From an uncultured Sulfolobales archaeon (lineage in GTDB: Archaea > Thermoproteota > Thermoprotei_A > Sulfolobales > Acidilobaceae): DNA of 35,904 nt. The DNA lies in NCBI GenBank assembly GCA_937921695.1, contig CAKZTZ010000034.1, positions 1 through 35,904 of the forward strand. Direction: 5' to 3'. Shown here one piece after another: positions 25,257 to 33,359 of the stretch. The stretch's first letter is position 1. Each line of letters begins with the position of its first letter. A model generated the notes under the pieces. It made no database searches and was not told the DNA's origin. It worked only from the letters and a program-made list of their open reading frames with translations. The translations under genes were made by a program, and so were the position numbers.

Positions 25257-25760
25257 ATGTTCAAGGTGTGTCTATTGGAATCTAGTGGTGTCCCACAGTT
25301 CAGGTATATAGTTAGGATAGCTAACACGGACATAGACGGTAGTATGAAGCTAGTGTACGGTCTAGCATCTATTAAAGGTATAGGGTACTCTACGGGGCTC
25401 GCCCTAGCTAGACTGTTAAAGTTAGACCCTGAAATGCTCGTAGGCTACCTTACAGACGAGCAGGTGAGCAGGATAGAGGAGGCCCTCCTAGACCTAACTA
25501 AGCTAGGCCTCCCAAACTGGATATATAATAGGAGGAGAGATTACGAGACAGGCTTAGACATGCACCTTACAGGCTCAGACCTAATACTTTACGCTAGGAG
25601 GGATATAGAGAGGGAGATAAAGATAGGCTCGTGGAGAGGCTTAAGACACAAACTAGGCTATAAGGTTAGAGGACAGCGCACGAGGACAACTGGAAGACTG
25701 GGAATGACTGTGGGAGTTAGGAAGAGTAGGGAAGCTAAACAACAGGAGAAGAAACGGTGA
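25257..25760 (+). CDS. rps13: Small-subunit ribosomal protein S13
   Basis: A 167-aa protein of the 30S head. QFRYIVRIANTDIDG, IKGIGYSTGLALAR and the basic end GLRHKLGYKVRGQRTRTTGR are typical of archaeal S13. The first 13 residues before QFRYIVRIA are slightly longer than usual. ATG 25257 follows the A/T-rich sequence TAGATTTAAG (25231-25240). It is the first gene of the conserved S13-S4-S11-rpoD-L18e-L13-S9-rpoN-S2 cluster. Confidence 0.96.
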   Translation: MFKVCLLESSGVPQFRYIVRIANTDIDGSMKLVYGLASIKGIGYSTGLALARLLKLDPEMLVGYLTDEQVSRIEEALLDLTKLGLPNWIYNRRRDYETGLDMHLTGSDLILYARRDIEREIKIGSWRGLRHKLGYKVRGQRTRTTGRLGMTVGVRKSREAKQQEKKR

Positions 25761-25767
25761 CGACTCC

Positions 25768-26280
25768 TTGGGGGATCCTAGGAAGCCTAGGAGAAAATGG
25801 AGGGGGCCGAGGCACCCTTGGATTAAAAGCAGGCTCGTCAAAGAAATAGAGCTCGTAGGCAAATATGGGCTTAAGAATAAAAAGGAACTCTGGCTAGCGG
25901 AGACTTTGGCGAGAACATTCAGGCATAGGGCTAGATCTATCCTGGGGCTCCCTGAGGAAGCGCGCGACAGGGAGTTTAAAGCCCTCGTCTCTAAACTTTA
26001 CAAGCTAGGCCTCGTGGACTCAGGCGCTACCCTAGACACTATACTTGGTTTAACAGCGGAACATATACTCGAGAGGAGGCTTCAAACAATAGTTTATAGG
26101 AGAGGCTTAGCTGGGACGATCCATGAGGCTAGGCAGCTTATAGCGCACGGCCACATAGCTGTTAGAGGCGTTAGGGTCACATCCCCCGGGTATCTAGTGA
26201 GTAGGGATGAAGAGCAGTTCATAGATTACACTCCAGGCAGCCCGTTGAGAGAGAGGGTTAAGAGTGAGGTGACGCTATGA
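25768..26280 (+). CDS. rps4: Small-subunit ribosomal protein S4
   Basis: A 170-aa primary rRNA-binding protein. The N-terminal [17 protein letters not shown] and the S4 RNA-binding domain near the C-terminus ([41 protein letters not shown]) identify it. The start codon is non-ATG (TTG 25768), seven bases after S13. Its stop overlaps the S11 start. Confidence 0.96.
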   Translation: MGDPRKPRRKWRGPRHPWIKSRLVKEIELVGKYGLKNKKELWLAETLARTFRHRARSILGLPEEARDREFKALVSKLYKLGLVDSGATLDTILGLTAEHILERRLQTIVYRRGLAGTIHEARQLIAHGHIAVRGVRVTSPGYLVSRDEEQFIDYTPGSPLRERVKSEVTL

Positions 26281-26681
26281 TGGGGTTCCAGTCTAGAGAA
26301 CTTAAATGGGGCGTAGTGCACATTTACAGTAGCTTCAACAACACCCACGTCCACATAACAGACTTGACTGGGGCTGAGACTATAGCTAGAGTTAGCGGGG
26401 GCATGGTGGTTAAAGCTGACAGGGAGAAGCCCTCACCCTACGCTGCAATGCTATCAGCCAGCAGGTCAGCCCAAACTGCTTTCGAGAAGGGTATAGTAGC
26501 TGTTCACATTAAAGTTAGAGCTCCCGGAGGCCACGGCCCCAAGACGCCGGGCCCCGGAGCTCAGGCCGCTATAAGGGCTCTAGCAAGGTCGGGGTTCATA
26601 ATAGGGAGGATAGAGGATGTAACACCCATACCGCACGACACTACTAGAAGGCCTGGAGGTAGGAGGGGTAGGAGGGTCTGA
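26277..26681 (+). CDS. rps11: Small-subunit ribosomal protein S11
   Basis: A 134-aa protein of the 30S platform. [38 protein letters not shown] and the closing [19 protein letters not shown] with [17 protein letters not shown] are diagnostic. ATG 26277 overlaps the S4 stop as ATGA; ATG 26280 follows directly in the same frame. The C-terminal Arg-rich tail is normal. Confidence 0.97.
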   Translation: MMGFQSRELKWGVVHIYSSFNNTHVHITDLTGAETIARVSGGMVVKADREKPSPYAAMLSASRSAQTAFEKGIVAVHIKVRAPGGHGPKTPGPGAQAAIRALARSGFIIGRIEDVTPIPHDTTRRPGGRRGRRV

Positions 26682-26711
26682 ACGGCTCTTGGCTGGAGGG
26701 TAGAGGTTGCT

Positions 26712-27575
26712 TTGAGCTCTAATGTTGACATTCTTGAGGTTAAAGGCAACACTATAATAGTTTTGATCAGGGGGTTTAGTGTAGCTTATGTTAACGCTTT
26801 GAGGAGGCTCGCGCTCTCAGAAGTGCCCACTGTGAGTGTAGACTTCGCCTATATATATGATAACTCTACAGGCATATATGATGAGATGATAGCTCACAGG
26901 CTCGGCCTCGTGGTTTTCAAGAGCGATGCGGCTCTAGAGAAATATGCTCCCCCCGAGGTTTGCGCCGAGCTCGAGCCCCCTAATCCAAAGTGTTTTATCG
27001 AGATATTCCTTGACGTGAGCGTTGACGAGGGGGGAGGTGGGGTTTATGTTAAGGCGTCAGACCTCTCAACTTCAGACAGGGAGGTTGAGCCTGTATATCC
27101 TGAGACTCCAATAGCTTTCGTGGCCCCGGGCCAGAGGATTCACCTTGTAGCTTATGCGAGGCTGGGGAGGGGTAGGGAGCATGCTAAGTGGAGCCCTGCC
27201 AGTGTTTCTATACTCAAGTATACCCCTATAATCTACTACGACTCTAGCAAAGCTACGGGAGAGTGCCTCGAGTGTATATCAGCTTACACCGACATTGTTA
27301 AGGCCCTCTCTTCAGGCGGCTCGGGTAAGATAGAGCTTTACGGGCTCTTGAACACTAGCGGTTTAAGGTACTGCGCTGAGACTAGTTGCAGGGAGTGTTT
27401 GAAGCTAGTATATGATAGTAGTAGTTTACAGTTGATAATAGAGAGCACCGGGGCTCTGAGGCCTGAGAGGATAATATTTGAAGCCTCTAAGATACTCGAG
27501 GATAAAGTTAAAACTCTCAAATCCCATATAGCCTCGCTAGGGGTGTCGAAGGGTGAAGCGCACGGGGCCTACTAA
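26712..27575 (+). CDS. rpoD: DNA-directed RNA polymerase subunit D
   Basis: A 287-aa subunit, the homologue of bacterial alpha and eukaryotic Rpb3, which assembles the polymerase core with RpoL. FSVAYVNALRRLALSEVPT (22-40) is the alpha motif, and YDEMIAHRLGLVVF (56-69) the second conserved helix. The insertion domain contains Cys185-x2-Cys188 and Cys221-x4-Cys226-x2-Cys229. Several archaeal D subunits bind Fe-S clusters there; the spacing here is not a standard ferredoxin pattern, so binding is uncertain. Cys84 and Cys94 are also present. TTG 26712 is preceded by GGAGGGTAGAGG. The 3' end overlaps L18e by 23 bp. Confidence 0.95.
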   Translation: MSSNVDILEVKGNTIIVLIRGFSVAYVNALRRLALSEVPTVSVDFAYIYDNSTGIYDEMIAHRLGLVVFKSDAALEKYAPPEVCAELEPPNPKCFIEIFLDVSVDEGGGGVYVKASDLSTSDREVEPVYPETPIAFVAPGQRIHLVAYARLGRGREHAKWSPASVSILKYTPIIYYDSSKATGECLECISAYTDIVKALSSGGSGKIELYGLLNTSGLRYCAETSCRECLKLVYDSSSLQLIIESTGALRPERIIFEASKILEDKVKTLKSHIASLGVSKGEAHGAY

Positions 27576-27915
27576 CGTGTTAACCAGGATGTTGGTAAGG
27601 CAGCTCAGGAAGACGGCGAGGGAGAAGGGGGCTCGCGTGTGGCTTAAAGTAGCGGAGGAGCTTGAGAAGCCTAGGCGTAGAAGGGTGGCCGTTAACTTGA
27701 GTAGGATAAACAGGAGCTCAAGGGAGGGGGAGATGGTTATAGTCCCCGGGGTAGTCTTAGGCGTAGGCGATGTTAACAAGAAACTCACTGTTGTTGCTGT
27801 TAGAATCACGCGGAGAGCTCTGGAGAAGCTTAAAGCTTCAAACTGCCAGTTCATGACTATAGCTGAGGCTTTAAAGGTTAACCCTGAAGGTTCAAATGTT
27901 AGGGTGATAGTGTGA
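27553..27915 (+). CDS. rpl18e: Large-subunit ribosomal protein L18e
   Basis: A 120-aa protein. RTGPTNVLTRMLVRQLRK at the N-terminus, RRRRVAVNLSRINR and VIVPGVVLGVGDVNKKLTVVA are typical of archaeal L18e (L15 family fold). GTG 27553 lies inside the rpoD gene (23-bp overlap). The conserved KRTGPTN sequence requires this start, so the overlap is real. The next gene begins two bases after the stop. Confidence 0.95.
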   Translation: MKRTGPTNVLTRMLVRQLRKTAREKGARVWLKVAEELEKPRRRRVAVNLSRINRSSREGEMVIVPGVVLGVGDVNKKLTVVAVRITRRALEKLKASNCQFMTIAEALKVNPEGSNVRVIV

Positions 27916-27916
27916 G

Positions 27917-28372
27917 GTGGCCGCGGTGAGCGTTGATAAGGAGGTGTTTATAGACGGCACTGGCATGATACTCGGGAGGCTGGCCAGCATAGTGGCTAAG
28001 AAGCTGTTGGGAGGCTATAGGGTTTACGTGGTTAACGTTGATAAGATTGTTGTGAGCGGTAATAAGACGAGGGTGGTCCAATATTATAAGAGGACAATAT
28101 TAAACGTTAGATCCCACTACTCTCACAAGTGGAGGCCTAAGAGGCCTAGAAGCCCTGTGAGGCTGTTCAAGGCCACTGTTTGGGGCATGCTACCTAAGAA
28201 CAGTAGGGGCGTCAACGCTCTCAAAAGGCTCAAAGCCTACATAGGGGTTCCAGAGGAGTTGAGCTCTAGGAGTTTCGTAAAGTTCCCTGAGGCAGACTCG
28301 GGAAAGCTCAGCAGGCCCGGGGTGACTTTAAACTTAATAGCTAGGGAGCTAGGCTGGAGGGGTCGCGGTTGA
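27917..28372 (+). CDS. rpl13: Large-subunit ribosomal protein L13
   Basis: A 151-aa protein. FIDGTGMILGRLASIVAKKLLGG at the N-terminus, followed by VVNVDKIVVSGNK and AVWGMLPKNSRGVNALKRL-like text (here TVWGMLPKNSRGVNALKRL), identify archaeal L13/L13Ap. GTG 27917 begins two bases after the L18e stop. It overlaps the S9 start by four bases. Confidence 0.96.
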   Translation: MAAVSVDKEVFIDGTGMILGRLASIVAKKLLGGYRVYVVNVDKIVVSGNKTRVVQYYKRTILNVRSHYSHKWRPKRPRSPVRLFKATVWGMLPKNSRGVNALKRLKAYIGVPEELSSRSFVKFPEADSGKLSRPGVTLNLIARELGWRGRG

Positions 28373-28833
28373 GCTTGAAACCTCTAGAGGGTAGGATTGT
28401 AGTTTCAAGCGGGAAGAGGAAGACTTCTATAGCAGTGGCTGTTCTGAGAGTTGGGAAGGGTAGAGTGTGGGTTAACAGGGTCCCCCTAGAAATACTCCCC
28501 AACGAGATAGCCAGGCTTAAGATAGCGGAGCCTATAGCCCTAGCCGGGCCACTCGTAAGAGATAAGGTTGACGTGGAAGTTAGAGTTAGAGGTGGGGGGT
28601 TCATGAGCCAGGCTGAAGCTGCGAGGATAGCTATAGCTAGGGGCCTAGTAGAGTTTTTCAAGTGTGAGGGGGACGAGGAGGGCTGCGAGGACCTCAACGA
28701 TATTAGTTTGACTCTCAAGAAACTATACGAGGAATACGACAGGCACATGCTGTCAGGGGATCCCAGGAGGACTGAGAGCGAGAAGCCTATGAGGTATAGT
28801 GCTAGGAGGAGGAAACAAAGGTCTTACAGGTGA
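28369..28833 (+). CDS. rps9: Small-subunit ribosomal protein S9
   Basis: A 154-aa protein whose C-terminal tail reaches the P-site tRNA. VVSSGKRKTSIAVAVLRVGKGRVWVN at the start, VRGGGFMSQAEAARIAIARGLV in the middle and MRYSARRRKQRSYR at the end are the S9 signatures. The terminal Lys/Arg-Ser-Tyr-Arg is intact. TTG 28369 overlaps the L13 stop as TTGA. Confidence 0.96.
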   Translation: MSLKPLEGRIVVSSGKRKTSIAVAVLRVGKGRVWVNRVPLEILPNEIARLKIAEPIALAGPLVRDKVDVEVRVRGGGFMSQAEAARIAIARGLVEFFKCEGDEEGCEDLNDISLTLKKLYEEYDRHMLSGDPRRTESEKPMRYSARRRKQRSYR

Positions 28834-28839
28834 GACGCT

Positions 28840-29103
28840 ATGTTACCCCCTATTAGATGCTTCACTTGCGGAGCCCCCCTGGGGCATTTATGGGAGGAGT
28901 ATAGTAGGAGAGTCTCTCAGGGGGAGGAGCCTGGGAAGGTTTTAGACAGCCTGGGAGTCCGTAGATATTGTTGTAGGAGGACCCTACTCACAACAGTGAC
29001 TTATGTGGAGGAGCTAGCTAAGTACCCTGTCTATGCTAGGATTAGGGAGAAAGTTGTGAGGAAATATTTTGTTGAGTCTGAGGGGGGTGATAGAGTTAGC
29101 TGA
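28840..29103 (+). CDS. rpoN: DNA-directed RNA polymerase subunit N (Rpb10)
   Basis: An 87-aa zinc protein that binds the RpoD-RpoL part of the polymerase. The [17 protein letters not shown] motif (Cys7, Cys10) and [13 protein letters not shown] (Cys44, Cys45) form the atypical zinc site of the family. It is longer than most archaeal RpoN (about 65-75 aa) owing to a C-terminal tail. ATG 28840 follows S9 by six bases. rpoK, often the next gene in archaea, is absent; S2 overlaps the end instead. Confidence 0.94.
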   Translation: MLPPIRCFTCGAPLGHLWEEYSRRVSQGEEPGKVLDSLGVRRYCCRRTLLTTVTYVEELAKYPVYARIREKVVRKYFVESEGGDRVS

Positions 29104-29707
29104 GACACTAGTCCCAGTAGACCTATATAGGAAGATGGGGGTCGTAGTAGGCACGCAGATATGCACAAAGTACATGAAAAGGTTCACGTACAAGATACTG
29201 CCAGAAGGCTTCTACCTGCTAGATGCTGCGAAGATAGATGAGAGGCTTAGGATAGCCGCTAAGTTCCTCTCATCTTTCGAGCCAGGTAAAATAGCCGCTG
29301 TTTCCGTGAGGGTTTACGGGCAGAAGCCTGTTCAAATGATGTGTAAGTATGTGGGGTGTATGCCAATAATTGGGAGGGTGACCCCGGGGATATTCACTAA
29401 CCCGAGGCTAAGCCATTATGTGGAGCCTGACGTCGTCATAGTTACAGACCCCAGGACTGACAGGCAGGCTATAGTGGAAGCTTCTAAAGTCGGGGTCCCC
29501 GTTGTTGCCTTTGCAGACACAGATAACAAGGTAGACCTTATAGACCTAGTAATACCAGCTAACAATAGGGGTAGGAAGAGCCTAGCCTTACTCTACTGGA
29601 TCCTAACAAGGGAGATATTGAGGAATAGAGGTATACTAGCGCCAGACCAAGACTTAGACGTGCCGCCGGAAGCTTTCATGGCCATAGTAGCTTCCAGTGA
29701 AACATAA
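29069..29707 (+). CDS. rps2: Small-subunit ribosomal protein S2
   Basis: A protein of about 206-212 aa. [37 protein letters not shown], seen as successive pieces around residues 26-62, plus [32 protein letters not shown], and [19 protein letters not shown] are archaeal S2 hallmarks. TTG 29069 has GTGAGG seven bases upstream; GTG 29087 would give a shorter N-terminus and a 17-bp overlap with rpoN. Either way the start lies inside rpoN. Confidence 0.94.
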   Translation: MLSLRGVIELAETLVPVDLYRKMGVVVGTQICTKYMKRFTYKILPEGFYLLDAAKIDERLRIAAKFLSSFEPGKIAAVSVRVYGQKPVQMMCKYVGCMPIIGRVTPGIFTNPRLSHYVEPDVVIVTDPRTDRQAIVEASKVGVPVVAFADTDNKVDLIDLVIPANNRGRKSLALLYWILTREILRNRGILAPDQDLDVPPEAFMAIVASSET

Positions 29708-29752
29708 GGGTTCCCTAGGAAGCTTAATTCTATTAGGTTCGAGCTAGGATTA

Positions 29753-29758
29753 TTTAAA
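29753..29758 (+). promoter_or_regulatory. Box A (TTTAAA) of the MEMO gene
   Basis: The box in TATTTAAAGG is centred 27 nt upstream of TTG 29783, so transcription should begin at the start codon. It probably drives the MEMO-to-DUF2118 gene run (29783-34853), which has no other gap over seven bases. Confidence 0.5.
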
Positions 29759-29782
29759 GGGCGGCTCCAGGGTGGGGTTTCC

Positions 29783-30634
29783 TTGAAAGTTAGAATGCCC
29801 GCCCATGCGGGAACATTTTATCCAGGCTCTAGGGAGGCTTTGGTTAATAAGATAAAGTGGAGTTTCACCCACAGACTAGGGCCTGGGAAGCTCCCGGGAG
29901 GTGTTGGCGGTGATAGGCTTTCATACGCTTACATAGTGCCTCATGCCGGTTATGATTACAGCGGGCCTACAGCTGCCCACGCATACTTTGAAATGGCTGG
30001 GGAGAAGCCTCCGGAGGTTGTAGTTCTCTTAGGCCCTAATCATACTGGCTTAGGCCTCGCAGTCTCTGTTTACAGGGAGGGGGCGTGGAGGACCCCCCTG
30101 GGTGATGTTAATGTTGACTCTGAAGTCTCGAGGTTGATGGTTGAATATTCGGGGTTCGCTGCTTTCGACGAGAAAGCCCATATTTACGAGCATTCTCTCG
30201 AGGTTCAACTACCTTTCCTACAATATATTTATGGGGGTGCTTTTAAGATAGTCCCCATAATTATTATGGCTCAAACTATAAGCGTCTCCAGAGGGCTCGC
30301 CGAGGCTTTCCTCAAGGTGGTCCACGAGAATGGAGTGGACGCCCTTATGGTTGCTACTAGTGATTTAAACCATTATGAGCCTCATGATGTTTCAGTTAAA
30401 AAAGACCTCATACTCCTTGAAGAAGCGTTGAAGCCGAACCCTGAAGGCTTGTTCCATGTTGCAGAGAAGTTTGACATATCCGCCTGCGGCCTAGGCCCCA
30501 TGGCTTCAGCTATCTACATAGCTAAGATTAAAAATGTTAAGCCCGAGCTACTAGCCCACTCCACGTCTGGTGATGTTACCGGGGAGAAAGACTGGGTTGT
30601 AGGCTATTCTAGCTTGAGAGTTAAGAGAGGTTGA
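29783..30634 (+). CDS. MEMO family protein (AmmeMemoRadiSam protein B)
   Basis: A 283-aa protein of the MEMO family, related to extradiol dioxygenases. Likely metal-site residues are in VPHAGYDYSG, LGPNHTG and ISACGLGPM (the His, His and Cys positions of human MEMO1). HAGTFYPG at the start, EHSLEVQLPFLQYI and ATSDLNHYEPHD are also diagnostic. Its biochemical role in archaea is unknown. In crenarchaea it commonly sits between S2 and the isoprenoid genes, as here. The start is TTG 29783 with no leader. Confidence 0.93.
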   Translation: MKVRMPAHAGTFYPGSREALVNKIKWSFTHRLGPGKLPGGVGGDRLSYAYIVPHAGYDYSGPTAAHAYFEMAGEKPPEVVVLLGPNHTGLGLAVSVYREGAWRTPLGDVNVDSEVSRLMVEYSGFAAFDEKAHIYEHSLEVQLPFLQYIYGGAFKIVPIIIMAQTISVSRGLAEAFLKVVHENGVDALMVATSDLNHYEPHDVSVKKDLILLEEALKPNPEGLFHVAEKFDISACGLGPMASAIYIAKIKNVKPELLAHSTSGDVTGEKDWVVGYSSLRVKRG

Positions 30635-30637
30635 AAG

Positions 30638-31420
30638 TTGAAGCTCACCGTAACAGTTCCCAGTATAATATTGGGGGTCCCTGTACCCGGCTCCGTTAAC
30701 CCCTATATCGCCGCTCCAATAGCGGTTCTAGAAGCTGACGTGAGCCTGGAAAAGTGTAAGACCCCACAACTTAAACTTGGAAGCCTCAGGGGTTTAGAGG
30801 GGCTTATATCAAGGTTCTGGGAAACTCTCACGAGAGGGCTTAACGTAGAGCTCTGCGGGAGCCTCAATGTTCTAAACTCGGGGAGCCTAGACTCTCTACC
30901 TCTAGGAGGCCTATATGCTTCCCTCACTTCAACCCTAGTATATGCACTATCTAGAGCCCACGGGGAGCGCCCCGCCCCTAGCGATATAGTGGAGCTTTCG
31001 AAGCCTGCGGAGCCTTTCGAGGCTGATGAAAGCTGGGAGCTCGCCCTAGAAGCTTTAAGGTATTCTTCTGCAACCGGCAAGCCTATAGCTTATAGGGGTG
31101 TCCTGGAGGTTTACGAGTTTGAAGGCTTCACTTTAAAGGTTGAGGCTAGGGGGAGGGCTGAGAGTTTCAAGCCTAGGGTTTCCCCGGAGTCTATAGGGTA
31201 TAGTCTTTATGGTGCTCTCATACACTTAGCCGGCTCTATGGTTTTAGAGGCTTCCATAATGTTGAGGGATGGGGGCAGCCCCTTAAAGGTTCTAGAAGCT
31301 TATAAGCCTCTGCACGAGGCTGTAGCTTTAGCCGTTTGGGGTTTAACCCCTAGTAGCGGCCAGTGCATATGGGCTCCAGCAATCCCAGGGTATTTCGACT
31401 TAATATGTGTGGTGGCTTAA
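30638..31420 (+). CDS. GHMP-kinase-like protein in the mevalonate kinase position, ATP motif degenerate
   Basis: A 260-aa protein starting at TTG 30638, three bases after MEMO. In related archaea mevalonate kinase is found between MEMO and IPK. The text LDSLPLGGLYASLTSTLVYALSRAHGE followed by PSDIVELSKPAE parallels the ATP-binding segment of mevalonate kinases (IPPGAGLGSSAA... then a helix ending ALSRLHG). However, GLGSSAA is replaced by GLYASLT, and the N-terminal PGKVILFGEH is replaced by VPSIILGVPVPGS. The usual C-terminal Gly-rich motif is also not seen. It is shorter than real mevalonate kinases (about 310-330 aa). It may be an inactive, structural or repurposed relative. I cannot assign an activity. 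Confidence 0.6.
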   Translation: MKLTVTVPSIILGVPVPGSVNPYIAAPIAVLEADVSLEKCKTPQLKLGSLRGLEGLISRFWETLTRGLNVELCGSLNVLNSGSLDSLPLGGLYASLTSTLVYALSRAHGERPAPSDIVELSKPAEPFEADESWELALEALRYSSATGKPIAYRGVLEVYEFEGFTLKVEARGRAESFKPRVSPESIGYSLYGALIHLAGSMVLEASIMLRDGGSPLKVLEAYKPLHEAVALAVWGLTPSSGQCIWAPAIPGYFDLICVVA

Positions 31421-31422
31421 TC

Positions 31423-32169
31423 GTGGAGGCTTGTAAGCTCTCGGTGGTTAAACTAGGCGGGGCTGCTTTAACTTTTAAGAGTAGACGTGAGACTATAGAC
31501 TGGGGTAACTTGAGGCTCGCAGCCTCCCAGCTCTCCCAGTATAGGGGTGGCGGCGGGCTCCTAGTAGTAGTTCATGGGGGTGGGAGTTTCGGCCATAAAA
31601 CTGTAGTTGACATTCTAAAGTCTAAAGGCTCCCTAGACCCCGGGGATTCAAGCGTAATACAAGAGTCTATGCTGAGACTGGCCTTAGAAGTTGTTAAGGT
31701 CTTAAAAGATGCTGGTTTAAAGCCCACACTACACCCTCCACACTCTATATGCTGGGGGGGCAGCGTTGGATCCTGTAGTTTAACCGTTATAGAGAGAGAT
31801 CTAAAGCTAGGTTTAACCCCGGTAACTTATGGGGATTCAATACCTGAGGAGGGAGGGTCGGCCATAATAAGCGGAGATGACTTAGCAGCAGATATAGCTG
31901 TCAAGCTTAAAGCCGACTGCCTAGTGTTCGCCATAAGGGCTCCGGGGGTTCTAGATAGTGAAGGCAGGGTTATGCCCTTAGTATTTAGCTTAAACCAAGT
32001 TAAAGTCTTTGAAAGCCGTGGTTTCGACGTGACCGGGGGTATAAGGAGGAAAGTAGAGTCAGCCCTTAGAGCCTCGGAGTTCGTTGGCAACGTCAGGATA
32101 GTAGGCTTAGAGAGCCTGCTAGAAGCACTCCTAGGCGGGGATGTGGGCACTAGGGTTAAACGTATTTAA
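31423..32169 (+). CDS. ipk: Isopentenyl phosphate kinase
   Basis: A 248-aa member of the amino acid kinase family that phosphorylates isopentenyl phosphate to IPP in archaeal mevalonate pathways. It shows VVKLGGAALTFK at the N-terminus, VVHGGGSFGHK (His58 is the IPK-specific catalytic His), SGDDLAADIAVKLKAD, and DVTGGIRRKVESAL. The family usually has KxGGSxxTxK; here Ser is Ala. GTG 31423, two bases after the upstream stop, is the right start. An open frame extends 20 codons further into the preceding gene but lacks conserved sequence. Confidence 0.92.
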   Translation: MEACKLSVVKLGGAALTFKSRRETIDWGNLRLAASQLSQYRGGGGLLVVVHGGGSFGHKTVVDILKSKGSLDPGDSSVIQESMLRLALEVVKVLKDAGLKPTLHPPHSICWGGSVGSCSLTVIERDLKLGLTPVTYGDSIPEEGGSAIISGDDLAADIAVKLKADCLVFAIRAPGVLDSEGRVMPLVFSLNQVKVFESRGFDVTGGIRRKVESALRASEFVGNVRIVGLESLLEALLGGDVGTRVKRI

Positions 32170-32171
32170 TA

Positions 32172-33359
32172 GTGTTGAAGCGAGCTTTAACTGAGAGAGG
32201 CGTGCTCGAATTGGGGGAGACTGTTTCAAGGAAATTGGAGCATGTGAAGCTCGTAGCCTCCAGTAAAGTCGAGTCTAGAGAGTCTACCCTGTTAGACTAT
32301 GTTAGGCTCGTCCACAACCCCTTACCTGAAACCGATATAGACAAGGTGGATTTAACAACTAGGTTCTGCGGGTTGGAAAAGAAGCTTAAAGCCCCCCTAG
32401 TGATAACCGGGATGACTGGAGGTCACAGGGATGTTGCTTGGATTAACGAGGGCCTAGCTTTAGTTGCTGAAGAGTTTGGGATAGCTATGGGTGTTGGGAG
32501 CCAGAGGGCCGCCATAGAAGACCCGAGTGTTATAGAGTCTTTCTCCGCGGCTAGGAGGGCTGCCCCTAACATAGTGCTCATAGCTAACCTAGGGGCTCCC
32601 CAGCTAGCTAGGGGTTATGGTTTAAGGGAAGCTTTAAAAGCTATAGAGATGATAGACGCTGACGCTATAGCGATACACTTGAACCCCGGGCAGGAAGCTT
32701 TCCAGGATGAAGGTGAACCCCAATACTCCGGGGTAATATCTAGGATAGTAGACTTGGCTTCAAGGCTTGATAAGCCTGTTATAGTTAAAGAAGTAGGGAC
32801 AGGCCTTTCAAGGGAGGCTGTCGCCCACCTCTACTCAGCTGGAATAAAATGCTTCGACGTCTCAGGTCTAGGGGGCACTAACTGGGTTAAAGTGGAAGTC
32901 CTAAGGTCTAAAGTTAGGAACGGGGCGCCCTTAAAGCCTGCTGGCAGCATGGAAGACTACTGGGGTAACCCGACGGCCCTAGCTATAGTTGAAGCTCGAC
33001 TAGCAGCCCCCAGAGCTTACATAATAGGGAGTGGAGGTATAAGGAACGGGCTGGACGCGGCTAAAGCTATAGCGTTGGGGGCTGACTCTGCCGGCTTCGC
33101 TCTCCCAGCTTTGAGAGTCCTAGTTAACAGTGGCGTGGAAAGCCTTAGGAGGCTCGTAGCATCAATCATATACCAGGTTAAAACTTCAGTTTTCCTGTCG
33201 GGGGAAACGCGCCCCACCGGGCTATGGAGGGCCCCCCTAGTGGTTTGGGGGAGGCTTAGGGAGGAGCTTGAGTTGAGGGGTGTTGATGTTGACTCGTATA
33301 TAAAAGAGTTTAGGCTTAAAACTCTCATGTGGAGGATGAGGGATTATGGGGAATATTGA
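32172..33359 (+). CDS. fni: Isopentenyl-diphosphate delta-isomerase, type 2 (FMN-dependent)
   Basis: A 395-aa TIM-barrel flavoenzyme that interconverts IPP and DMAPP. Signatures are RKLEHVKLV (IPP-binding Arg/Lys/His), LVHNPLPETD, LVITGMTGGH, GVGSQRAAIEDP, IAIHLNPGQEAFQDEGEP, VIVKEVGTGLS, FDVSGLGGTNW and GSGGIRNGLDAAKAIALGAD (FMN phosphate site). It begins at GTG 32172, two bases after IPK. An N-terminal extension of about 20 residues and a charged C-terminal tail make it a little longer than average. It overlaps the GGPP synthase start by 14 bp. Confidence 0.95.
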   Translation: MLKRALTERGVLELGETVSRKLEHVKLVASSKVESRESTLLDYVRLVHNPLPETDIDKVDLTTRFCGLEKKLKAPLVITGMTGGHRDVAWINEGLALVAEEFGIAMGVGSQRAAIEDPSVIESFSAARRAAPNIVLIANLGAPQLARGYGLREALKAIEMIDADAIAIHLNPGQEAFQDEGEPQYSGVISRIVDLASRLDKPVIVKEVGTGLSREAVAHLYSAGIKCFDVSGLGGTNWVKVEVLRSKVRNGAPLKPAGSMEDYWGNPTALAIVEARLAAPRAYIIGSGGIRNGLDAAKAIALGADSAGFALPALRVLVNSGVESLRRLVASIIYQVKTSVFLSGETRPTGLWRAPLVVWGRLREELELRGVDVDSYIKEFRLKTLMWRMRDYGEY

